From positions 97,521,345-97,585,344 of the forward strand of contig CP136061.1 in NCBI GenBank assembly GCA_032622095.1: 64,000 bases of DNA, written 5' to 3'. Each line of letters begins with the position of its first letter. Within the stretch, counting starts at the first letter, position 1. Both the position numbers and the translations under genes were made by a program. Positions 37,101 through 46,825 of this stretch are shown one piece after another. The stretch is from Siphonodentalium dalli. Taxonomy: Eukaryota > Mollusca > Scaphopoda > Gadilida > Siphonodentaliidae. The notes under the pieces are model-generated. The model did not search any database. It saw only the letters and a program-made list of their open reading frames with translations, and had not been told where the DNA came from.

Positions 37101-38693
37101 GCATCGGACTTGGTCTATGGTATCTTAGTACATGGTCTATCTGTGGGCACTTGGGTATTTGCACCATGTAACAGTGTCATGGGCATGGTCATAGATACCA
37201 TACATGTATGGTTATATGAAGCGGTCTGGTTCATGGACTATACATATACTACGTCCATAGTCTATATGTATGGACATGGGTCCTGTGACTATATATGTGC
37301 CTGGGTTCCTAACCTAACTATTGTAGGCTAGGGCCATGGCTAACATATTGGTGGCTGACCCTAGATATGTTCTTCATATATAGTAGAGTGGATCCGTGTC
37401 TTACATTATATAACTAGCTGTGTGGGTCTATGGCTTATATAACTAGTATGGCCATGCCTCATATTAAATATAAGCAACAACTTTTCAACTCTCACTTTGA
37501 ATTCCCGATATCTAAACTGATGGAGCATAACGGATAATTGTACCCATATTCTGGTTAGGCTCACACTAACAACATTTATAATTGTTTTCACATAAAAACG
37601 TTAATACAACCATGATATCAGTCATATGTGCATTTTTGTATTTCGGGTATGGCCCTGGCAACAGTTACCACTCATATAAGTAAGAATTATATGGTATTTT
37701 TTTCAGCCAGCTCAACACTAATAACAACTATTCTAATTGTTTTCAACATAAAAGTGCTATTAGGTGTAGTTTAGTTTGTTAAAGCTACCATAATATCAGT
37801 CATATGTGCATTTTTACAGTGTGTGTGTGTGTCCCTAGCAACCGTCACCCCCTGTAAGTAAGAAATATGGTAATTTGTCAGTCAGGTCAAAACTGACAAC
37901 AATTATGTTCACCATAAACATGCTACACGACGTAGTTTAGTTTGTTAGAACACATATAATATCAGTCATATGCATTAATCCGATGCCGGGTAGTTGCCTA
38001 GCAACCGTTGCCAAGAAGAGCCTGTTGCAAATGTCGCCACAAAATGAGGAGTAGCGTATAAGGAACATATGTGCCAAGTTCCATGCTTTTATCGCCCTTT
38101 TCACAGTTGGTGTGTTTTCTACAACAAGCACTTGGACTAGCGGAAGAGCAAAATGTGACGAGAGCCAATTTAGGGGGTAGGGTTATGTTTTTACAAGTAT
38201 TGACCACTTATCATAGGTATAGTTGCTAATCCCGCATATTATATTGCAGGAGTGATGTCTGTGCAGTTTTTAAAACAAATTGCTTGCGCCTACGTAATGA
38301 ATAGCCCGAGAAATTTGACATCGAATAGGACAGTTTGTCTAAAAAAAATCGTCATTTTTTGGGGTCATTATGTTATTTTATATCCATATCCGCGAAATTC
38401 ATTTAATTCCCCCCGTTGAATTTGTATCTCTGGTTCAATAATTGTGTATTGAACAATACTGAGTACATTTGGTATATGTTTCGGCTGAAAAATTGTTATA
38501 TCATCCCATTATTCCTATGATTGTGAAAAACTTAAATTTTTTTTATTTTTTTGATGGAATAAATTGGTTAACTCCGAAAGCTCAACTCCGATTTTAGGGG
38601 ACTTTTCGTGACGCATCCGCGATGTTATGGCCTAAATAATATAAAAAAATCAGCTTTCCCGGATTTATTTCCTTACTTTTCCCCATTCGCGCC
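34164..38693. mobile_element. 4.5-kb long-inverted-repeat (fold-back) element
   Basis: The left end GGTTTCACTACTGC...AATCCGGTAAAGCTGATTTTTT pairs with the right end read backwards (GGCGCGAATG...AATCCGGGAAAGCTGATTTTTT). Pairing continues through AGTCCCCTA, GAGTTGAGCTTT and several ~190-bp units with GGTTGCTA and GACTGATATTATGG in both arms (34830-35420 and 37600-38030). The centre (35900-37450) is a degenerate tandem of GGGTCCATGGCCTACATAT-like motifs. An unoccupied version of the site (CACATTATAGTCC) exists at 49895-49912 on the minus strand. Confidence 0.65.
35900..37450. repeat. Degenerate short tandem motif in centre of fold-back element
   Basis: Phrases like GGGTCCATGGCCTAC, ATATGTGTCTGGG and GTCCATAGTCTATATGTATGG recur every 35-60 bp with strong drift. 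Open frames (for example 36848-37171) are repeat artefacts rich in Trp, Tyr and Gly. No gene is supported. Confidence 0.6.
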
Positions 38694-38695
38694 TA

Positions 38696-39958
38696 ATAGT
38701 CCAGTGCATTTATGAGAAAAAAATACCACACCCGGAACTAATTGCAACAGAATTGTTTTTTGCTGGAATAAGTACATAAACCCTCCATAAACAACATACT
38801 AAAAATCGGCAAAAATCGGAAAAAGGGAAATTGGTGAATTTCGTGAAATAAATTTGGGGAAATTTTGTCAAATCATCAATTTATGGATTTTTATGGATGC
38901 ATATAAAAACAATCAAATTCACAAATCCTACAAATGGTATGTGTATTGTGTCGACCTCAATTTCCTGAACCCAGTACTGAAAACCAGTCCCAGATTCATT
39001 ACGTATTTTTCGAGTTGTGTGCCTTCAAAAACGCGAGTTTATCTGATTTCGGCCCATTTTCGGGGCCTCAATTTCGAAGAATGAGCCAAAATGCCTTATT
39101 TATGATTAATTATTAAATAAACTAGAGCAAACTGAAGAGATTTTTCAGTGTTATAGTAATTTCCTCACTAGATTAAACACAAAATATGATTAATATGTGT
39201 ATCTATAATTAAGAAGAAGATTATATTCTCAAACAAAATGTGTGTTCCATTGTAAGGACTTGGCCAATTTTGCCTCTGACACTGAATGTGTGTGATGAAA
39301 TGCAATATTTGAGGTCATGTAACTCAATAATTTAATACCCATATGCCATGCTTTTCTTATAACCTTTTAAGTATGTTGGATTGAACAAATTGTAAAGGTA
39401 TTAACAGGACATTATTTAAGAAAATCAACTTATGGCCCTTTGAATACTTAGTTTTAGCTTGTTTCCAAAGATGCCAGTTTGAGGCATTTTTGACCAATCT
39501 AAAAGGTTTTGGGCCATAAAAACAAAAAACAATGGGTGTTTTAATGTGTAAAATTATTTGAACTTTCCTCCCACAACACTTTACTGATAAAAAATTAGCC
39601 TTACATTGGTTATGCCATAGTATTTTACTTGATTTCTTTCATTTTTCAGGAAACTGACTCCAAATTTTAACGTTGGTATAGGGGTAGGAAAAATCACAAA
39701 ATGCAATCTTATCACCAAATTACAGCCATTTCAGACACAATGTTGTTTTCTTCCAGTTTGTGTACATTCCTGTTGCATTTTAAAACTGCTTAATACGTTA
39801 TCGGACGTTGATTTAGAATTTTATGGTTATGTTGTATAAAAACAATCTCAAAATAGCCAATTTGACATTTCACTGCCAAATTATGACAAAAAATATTATG
39901 GCTCTGTCAATAAACATAAACAAAGGAAATATGAATGATGAATGAAAGAACAATGTAT
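38696..39958. repeat. Left arm of palindromic element P
   Basis: This stretch is the inverted, diverged counterpart of 49919-49522 and 46387-45770. Shared blocks include GGCCTCAATTTCG/GAATGAGCC, ACTAGAGCAAA, CACAAAATATGATTAATATGTG, CAAACAAAATGTGTGTTCCATTG and CTCCAAATTT. Short frames in it are not conserved in the other arm. Confidence 0.7.
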
Positions 39959-40725
39959 GTGCCAATACGGGTACATATAACTCTTAAGGCTATCAGAACG
40001 GTTTGATTATTTATATATAACAAAGTCAATAATGTTCAATCATCGGTATCTGGGTTTCTCTTCCTGTCGTCTGCTTGGGTTGGGATCTTCTTCCGTCTTC
40101 ATAGGTTGGGTGTATCTGCTTGTCTTCTACTCGGTTGAGTTCCGGTTGAGTTTATCTTCCTGTCGTCTCATCTTCTTCTTCCGCCGGCGCATCAGTGAGA
40201 TGTTGTTAGGATCACAAGATCATCGTGTTTACCTTGTATCTTCATCCATCCTTTTAGCTGCTTTTCTCTGGCGTCCGAGAATTCGTTGTACTATAGGGTA
40301 GCTGGTTAGACTGCTTAGAACTGGGCCTGGGTGTTGACTCCCTTCTTACTAAATACCAGAGCGGCCGCTAATCAAGGCCACGTGCATCTTTACGGCGCAT
40401 CGGTTCCAGACGTACTTAGGGTAATTGAGTTATCGTCATCTCCCCATGGGTCCTATTAACTCTCCTGGTTTCAGTAGCTTTTCTAGGCGATACATCTGGC
40501 CTTGCTTAATCCTCAAGACCGTTTGTGTTTACTCCACAGCTGTCTTACTATGTATGTATCGGCCTGGAATCACCAGATCATTCGTTTTGATGTCCGGTAT
40601 TCCGCAATGTTGATGTGGCCAGCAGGGCCGCTAATATGTGTGGTAAACTAGCGGCTCCCGCGACTAAGAGATTGCTTGTATTCTTCCCGGGTTGAAAGTT
40701 ATGTCCCTGTGGTTGTCTTGGCACA
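39959..40725 (-). repeat. 3' LTR of the retrotransposon (767 bp)
   Basis: It is the long terminal repeat downstream of the coding region on the minus strand. It has a 17-bp direct duplication (around 40140-40160, CGGTTGAGTT repeated) not present in the other LTR. Substitutions between the LTRs are few. Confidence 0.92.
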
Positions 40726-40740
40726 TTACTCCTTCACTTT
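40726..40740 (-). promoter_or_regulatory. Candidate polypurine tract
   Basis: On the minus strand AAAGTGAAGGAGTAA lies directly before the 3' LTR (TGTGCC). A purine-rich run here is the usual primer for plus-strand DNA synthesis. Confidence 0.6.
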
Positions 40741-41543
40741 TTCGATTTAAAGTTGATCTTGAAATCGCAAGTCCAATTCGTCGCTGCGCAGCAGGTCGAT
40801 GATTCGTCGAAGTGTTTCGCAACAGCGGCATCGGCGATGGATAGCTGGTTCGATGTCGGCCGTCTCCGTGTAGATCGGGTCGTCTGGGCGTCTCTCAGAC
40901 AGCTCCGACCTACTGGCTGTGACTCTCTCGGTGTAAAACTATGATTGACATTTCATGGCGTCGTCATTTTCGTTCCGGGTCATATCATCATCATCGGATG
41001 TCGGGGTATTTTCGTCATCAATGTCCGAGTATGGGGTAGGTTCTGACAACTGGTCGACCCTTGTTCCACCGACATGGTCAGCCTGTAATACTCAAACGGA
41101 TATTTGTGTGAGGTTTGAGAACAAATGACACAGTCAGAATACACAATGGTTAATTTTCCTATTTATCGGTATCGCTTGAGAGTCGTCAGATCGGCCCAAT
41201 ACGAAAATGGAATTTACAACTAATTATATAGATGGATTTGTTGACGAACAGTTAAACACAAGATAAGTCGGGGTGATTGATTTCAATTATCAAAACGTAT
41301 GACTGAATGTCGGGATTTATAGTCCCTATTCAACGCTTGCTATAATCATTCTGATGATTATACAACTATAATACTCTGGACATCGTTATGCAACAATTAA
41401 TATTTGAAATATATGAAATGCATAAATGTCTATATACATGCAAATGATTCTGATATCCGCGCAACAATAATTACGGAGGAAATTCGGAATACATTAATAT
41501 ACGATACATAATTAATACTAATCCAAATCCGCCACAGATGTGG

Positions 41544-41834
41544 TCAGCCTCTGACGGCTATAATTGGATATACATGTAGGCGTTCCTGAGTGTTGTCCCG
41601 GAATAGCGCAGACGGCTTTGGTGCATCCGTCTCCATTGTTTCGTCTATGGGCTCTTTGAACACGGCATTCGGGATATCCTCAGGTCGCTGGTCTAACTGC
41701 TTATTATACATAATGGCTAACCTTGGCAACTGATGTTTAACAAATTTCCACCAGAATCGGTGGGTCAAGATAATGAAAATTACTACTGTAACTACGTTAC
41801 TAGGGCAAAATACCACCCTGGCCATCTCTACCAT
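41544..41834 (-). CDS. Unknown ORF in env position, one membrane segment
   Basis: This 96-codon frame lies between the protease-integrase frame and the 3' LTR. Residues about 13-25 are strongly hydrophobic (VVTVVIFIILTH), followed by a basic, aromatic segment and a polar tail of about 60 residues. The position and a single membrane helix near a cytoplasmic-looking tail resemble the end of an env-like third gene of some Ty3-like elements. Nothing upstream (41835-42179) supports a full envelope gene, so it is a remnant or a chance frame. Confidence 0.3.
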   Translation of the reverse strand: MVEMARVVFCPSNVVTVVIFIILTHRFWWKFVKHQLPRLAIMYNKQLDQRPEDIPNAVFKEPIDETMETDAPKPSALFRDNTQERLHVYPIIAVRG

Positions 41835-42179
41835 TCATTGGGGTAATACTTTTTCGTTCACTAAGTCAGTCGTGAGCATATTTTCGATCGTGTTTATTTG
41901 AGCGAGGTGCTCTCAAACGTAGTAACCCTAAGGGTGGCGGCGTGCACGTTATCTCTCGGTGCGCGATTGCAAAGTTCAAAGCTTTATTTATTAAATCGCC
42001 ATGCGCACGTGCCGGGTTTCATGGGGCGCGCGACCTGTCATTGATCCGAACATGACTATTTATTCGCGATTCGGTCTGGGGCGTTGGGCTAACTATTTTC
42101 AACATTTACGAAGCCAGGTTAGGTTTGCCAATAAGCCAGTTAAGGGTAGGGTCGCATTTCTTCTGTAATGGACCCCAGG

Positions 42180-43765
42180 TCACTGTTTCGAGCACTCTAT
42201 TATTATCGCTGATAGCAGGGCTTGAAACAACGGTTTATCTATTAAGTTGCTGCTCGCTCCATTCATGAGCTGCTTACACTTTCGAGGGGCCGGTACGGGC
42301 CTACATTCACGAGGGTTTTGTTCAATGGCGGCCACTTCCATTAACTCATCCTCTGAGCTGTCATCACTCGTAAACATCTTTGTTACTTTGCGCCCGTGTC
42401 GACGAGGCGCTGGAGCGCGTCGTGCCTTGGCACTCGGGTCTGGTCTCTCGTCCATGGACGAGTCAGGGTTTTGTAGCGGCTCTGAGCGCGCGAGTCGCGT
42501 CTTTCTACGCTGTAAGCGCATCTTAAGCTCGCTTAAAGGGACATCTTCGTCATCGGAGTCCGAACATTGTCTCCGATATCGAGCGATTACATCATCTGGT
42601 AATGGTTCTGTTTCATCGCCAGAAGACCCACCCACAGGGTTAGGGGCAGGAACGTCGCTATCTTCGTCTTCGGGGGGAACAACATACGTTTGAGCACGCT
42701 TGTTGTTGTCAGTTTTGGGGATTTCCCATTCAAGGTTGGCTTTTCGCATGTGTTCAGCGTGGGATTGTGTGACTTTCCCAGTTAATTGGTTCCTTAACTC
42801 GAAAGTAACGGGCGTTATTTGCTTGGTTATGCGGAAGTAGGGTTTCCATTTGCTTTCAAGTTTGCTTTTTCGTAAATGATTCTTCACATAGACGGCCTCG
42901 CCAATCTCGAATTTGGTGTCTGTGGCCTTTTTGTTAAATTTCGCTGCTTGTTGGCGTTTCGCCTGTTTCACGTGTTTGTGTACCATCATAAATGATTTAG
43001 GCTCTTGCTGTAATGTTATTTGATAATAACCTTTCCCAGCACGATTGCGTCTTCGTCCATACGTGACTGATTTTCCAACTACACTGCCGCGCCGTAGATA
43101 AACGGTTTTATTAGTGTTGTTCACAAGTAGCAATGGGACTTGATGTCTTTTACCTAGTTCCGAAATCGACTTCCTTACCTCCAAACCGGGTTTTGATGCT
43201 AGGTAACCTTTCTCGATTTGGGCCACCTCTACTAATGTCGACTTGTGAAGAGAAGCTAAGTTTTTTGATTTTCCCATACATAAAGTTGATGTTTGAGGCT
43301 TTAAGCTAACCTTGCTGGTCAATCTCAGCAGGGAAGCTATGTGCGCGTCCGATTCCAATGGGACGTACACGTCACTGACCTTGAGGCATCCCAGATCATA
43401 ATATAGTCTGACCCCCCGAGAGGTCAACCAATCCCTCCCCAAGATCATATTCCGGGTCATATCATTCGCCACATAAAATTTATGGGTTAATTTTAGTTTC
43501 GCCATTCTGAAGGTCAGTTCCACGCTACCAAGTACGCCAAGTGACTTCCCATTCACGGAGCTAAGGTTGATGTGTTCCCTAGTTAGTTTTGGTCGGAACT
43601 GTAATGCGTCATAGACGCGTTTGTGAATCAATGATACTCCCGCTCCACTATCCACTAATGAGCGATATTTATTTTTACCTATTCTAACTAAACACGAGCT
43701 GGGGTTCCCCACAATGTTGATACTAAATTTCCTCTCACATGTGGCCTCAATGAGAGGATTCCTTA
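42180..43765 (-). CDS. pol remnant: aspartic protease joined to integrase C-terminal tail
   Basis: The frame is open from the gag stop at 43765; the first possible non-ATG start is GTG at 43712, giving 510 codons. In that numbering DSGAG (residues 21-25) is the retropepsin active site and ILGRDWL (90-96) the usual second conserved block. Around residues 235-335 the sequence becomes the basic GPY/F-like tail of Ty3 integrases (FEIGEAVYVKNHLRKSKL, then KWKPYFRI). The YXDD reverse transcriptase, RNase H and integrase zinc and DDE domains, normally about 800 residues in between, are missing without breaking the frame. An acidic Ser/Asp-rich tail (about 345-420) follows. It would be expressed by -1 frameshifting from gag. 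The protein cannot support its own retrotransposition. Confidence 0.85.
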
Positions 43766-44851
43766 GTTTTTTTTGTATGTGGGCGGGGTCATTAGTCGTG
43801 GTGGTTCGTTTAATGTCGGATATCTCCGGCTGTGACGCGGTGTATCATGGGATAGGTCACGTGATCGGTTCGGCTGATCTCGGCGGATTCCCCTAGGTGG
43901 CGTTACTGGCGTGTTCCATTGCTTTTGCTTCGAATCTCCGGATTTAGAGGGGCAATTTCTAGCCAAGTGATTACCGTCGCAAACCCAGCAAGCTACGTGC
44001 CTTCGGTTTTCGGTCTTAAATGGGCAGTCGCGAGCGAAATGGTCACCTTGACACGTCCAACATTCGACTGTTCGTGGTTTAACCACCGCTTCGACATGCA
44101 CCTGTCTCGGGCGTGATCGGTGTTCTCGGGTCGTGTGGTTGTCGCGTGCGCATATATCGCAGGTTGCCCTTGCGCGTTTGTTTCTGAAACTATCGATTTC
44201 CATTGCTTCCGGTTCGTTTTCGTTGTAATTTTCGCGGCCCGTTCGTAGGTTGAATACCCGTCGGATCCCCATTTCCCGCATGGCGATGTCGGCTGCCAAT
44301 TTTAGTGTCTTCGGCCCATCCCTGATCAACTTCATTTTCAAACTGTCGCTTCTTAAAGCGTCAATATAAAACCCTACGAGTTGGCCTTCAACCGCGTTGA
44401 TCCCACCGGGTTGCTCTCGGTATGCCACCGTCGCGATCTCCAAAATTCGTTCGGCAAGCACATGTAAATTTTCGTTTTGTTTTTGCTTGATTTTTCTTAG
44501 CATCGAAAAGGCGAATTGAATGTCATTTATCTCGGCAAATCGACTAGATTATTCAGTTCTTGTGTCTTGCCACGTGGCGTTAGGATTCGTGGCCAAATAT
44601 CTTTGTAAAAAATCTGATACGGGGCCCGTCGCGCTCTGGAATGCCATATAGGGCTTCTTTGCTTCGTTAGCGCCGGTTAGGATCGCGCATTTTTCTATCG
44701 ACTTGACCCACCCGTGGTATTTCGTGGGGTCCCCGTCAAATGACGTCACTACCTGTGTCACCGTAGTCATGGCCATTGCAGCAATTTGAGAATTGATAGA
44801 CTCTGTCAATGGGGCGAGAACACCAGCTGATTGTTGTTGTTAGGTAGCCAT
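43763..44851 (-). pseudogene. gag: gag, with two in-frame stop codons
   Basis: The nucleocapsid part has two CX2CX4HX4C zinc knuckles (CWTCQGDHFARDC and CWVCDGNHLARNC) and a preceding degenerate Cys/His motif. The capsid part begins near 44809 and includes a hydrophobic/Trp region typical of Ty3-like gag. The best start is ATG at 44851-44849, but the fourth codon is TAA (44842-44840) and a second TAA lies at 44551-44549, both in the frame of the knuckles. Without them the frame would run unbroken to the stop at 43765-43763. This copy should not make full-length Gag unless stops are read through. Confidence 0.85.
43766..43772 (-). promoter_or_regulatory. -1 ribosomal frameshift heptamer A AAA AAC
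   Basis: On the minus strand the gag codons read TAC AAA AAA AAC TAA. The heptamer A AAA AAC is in the canonical X XXY YYZ phase and sits directly before the gag stop. A shift of -1 enters the frame that contains the protease with no stop in between. Confidence 0.8.
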
Positions 44852-44954
44852 TATGATAACAAACAATTAGACTCACGTTTTGCGAATTTTCCCACACTGT
44901 TTCTGTTCACACTGTTCCTCCTCTGGTTTCACGTTGTGTCTGCGATTAGCGTTC

Positions 44955-44980
44955 AGATCCTGGCTCGAAGGCACCAGTTA
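44955..44980 (-). promoter_or_regulatory. Candidate primer-binding site region
   Basis: About 11 nt inside the 5' LTR, on the minus strand, a TGG (TGGTGCCTTCGAGCC) begins a stretch that could pair with the CCA end of a tRNA. I cannot name the tRNA from the sequence. Confidence 0.4.
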
Positions 44981-44988
44981 AGAGATAT

Positions 44989-45738
44989 GTGCCAATACGG
45001 GTACATATAACTCTTAAGGCTATCAGAACGGTTTGATTATTTATATATAACAAAGTCAATAATGTTCAATCATCGGTATCTGGGTTTCTCTTCCTGTCGT
45101 CTGCTTGGGTTGGGATCTTCTTCCGTCTTCATAGGTTGGGTGTATCTGCTTGTCTTCTACTCGGTTGAGTTCCTGTCGTCTCATCTTCTTCTTCCGCCGG
45201 CGCATCAGTGAGATGTTGTTAGGATCACAAGATCATCGTGTTTACCTTGTATCTTCATCCATCCTTTTAGCTGCTTTTCTCTGGCGTCCGAGAATTCGTT
45301 GTACTATAGGGTAGCTGGTTAGACTGCTTAGAACTGGGCCTGGGTGTTGACTCCCTTCTTACTAAATACCAGAGCGGCCGCTAATCAAGGCCACGTGCAT
45401 CTTTACGGCGCATCGGTTCCAGACGTACTTAGGGTAATTGAGTTATCGTCATCTCCCCATGGGTCCTATTAACTCTCCTGGTTTCAGTAGCTTTTCTAGG
45501 CGATACATCTGGCCTTGCTTAATCCTCAAGACCGTTTCTGTTTACTCCACAGCTGTCTTACTATGTATGTATCGGCCTGGAATCACCAGATCATTCGTTT
45601 TGATGTCCGGTATTTCGCAATGTTGATGTGGCCAGCAGGGCCGCTAATATGTGTGGTAAACTAGCGGCTCCCGCAACTAAGAGATTGCTTGTATTCTTCC
45701 CGGGTTGAAAGTTATGTCCCTGTGGTTGTCTTGGCACA
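44989..45738 (-). repeat. 5' LTR of the retrotransposon (750 bp)
   Basis: It is the long terminal repeat upstream of gag on the minus strand, starting TGTGCCAAGACAACC in that direction and ending TTGGCACA. It should hold the element's promoter; no clear TATA box could be assigned. Confidence 0.92.
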
Positions 45739-45742
45739 TGTA

Positions 45743-46387
45743 AGCAGAAACTGTTAATATAAAGTTTTCTGCTTCAAGATGCATAATTGTGAAGATTTTG
45801 TTGATATGCTTTCCCCTACCCCATTTTTCTGCCGTTCAAATTTGGAGTATGTTTCCACAATGATGAGTGAAATCCAGTGACATTCATTGGTATAACCATT
45901 GAAATGCTATTTTCTCAACAAAAAAATTATTTAAGAGGACATATCACATAATTTTACACAATAAACGTTCGTTAATTTTTCTGAATATGCCTAAAATCCT
46001 TTTAAAATTGACAAAAACGTCCCACAATAGCATTTTCGGACAAGAGGCTAGACTAAGAGTTCATATGACCATATTTTTATTTTCTTCACCAATGTATTTG
46101 GAAATTCCTTCACAATTTGTTCAATCTAGTATTCTCAAAATGTTATGAGAAAATCAGAGCATATGGATATTAATTTATTGAGTTACATGACCTCAAATAT
46201 GGCATTTCATCTGTGTCAAGGCAAAGTCCATACAATGGAACACACATTTTGTTTGAGAATATTTTATTCTCCTTATTCATAGATGCACATATTAATCATA
46301 TTTTGTGTTTTATCTAGTGAGGACATTACTAAAACAGTGAAAAAGTAATTAATTTTGCTCTAGTTTTTTAAATAATTAACCATATAA
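45743..46387. repeat. Right arm of palindromic element P, inner part
   Basis: It is the inverted counterpart of about 39090-39740 (for example GTGTAAAATTAT, CTCCAAATTT and CAATGGAACACACATTTTG). It is broken at 46388-46390 (TTA) by the insertion of the 3.1-kb TIR element. Confidence 0.68.
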
Positions 46388-46825
46388 TTAGGGTGGATAC
46401 ACACATGCATGTAATGTCTGTATGTAAAATACATGTATTTTACATGGCCACACCAATAATTGACAAAATTAATCACCTGCGCGCGAGAGGTCAATTTCAC
46501 CAGTGAGTAGTTATAAGCCATTATCAAACAAACTGCCATCAAGAAATTTCAGGCCAGTCATAAACATGTCTTCTTTCATGGATGCCGAAATGAGTAATTC
46601 TTGTCTGATATATGTTGCTGTTTTTCACGAGTTATAATTCATTTCGAAAAGTGGATTAGAGCCGGTCGATTTTATACTTGATTTGGTTCTGTCATTTCTT
46701 GGAAACAGGGTCATCCAAAACAAAAATAAAATATGCAGAATTCTTTTATAGGATGATACCGGCTTGTTGAGATTTCTCTGATAATTTGAGAGCGAGCTCA
46801 TGTGATAACATTAATTCAATTGGGA

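Larger units (their letters stand above)
39959..45738 (-). mobile_element. LTR retrotransposon, Ty3-like, internally deleted
   Basis: Two direct repeats (39959-40725, 44989-45738) begin TGTGCCA and end TGGCACA and are flanked by TGTA on both sides (39955-39958, 45739-45742). Genes run on the minus strand: gag 44851-43763, protease fused to an integrase tail 43765-42180. Reverse transcriptase, RNase H and the integrase core are absent from the 4263-bp interior. The LTRs differ by a 17-bp indel and only a few substitutions, so the insertion is recent. It sits near the centre of element P. Confidence 0.9.

Noticed and set aside
36848-37331. Trp/Tyr/Gly-rich frames of 79-107 codons
   Set aside because: They lie in the degenerate short tandem motif of the fold-back element core and reflect its base composition.
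42247-42693. 148-codon plus-strand frame opposite the retrotransposon pol remnant
   Set aside because: It is the complementary shadow of the acidic Ser/Asp-rich tail of the minus-strand frame, which has clear homology.
44955-44980. A complete tRNA gene next to the LTR
   Set aside because: The TGG-starting stretch is in the position of a primer-binding site; flanking bases do not form tRNA arms.
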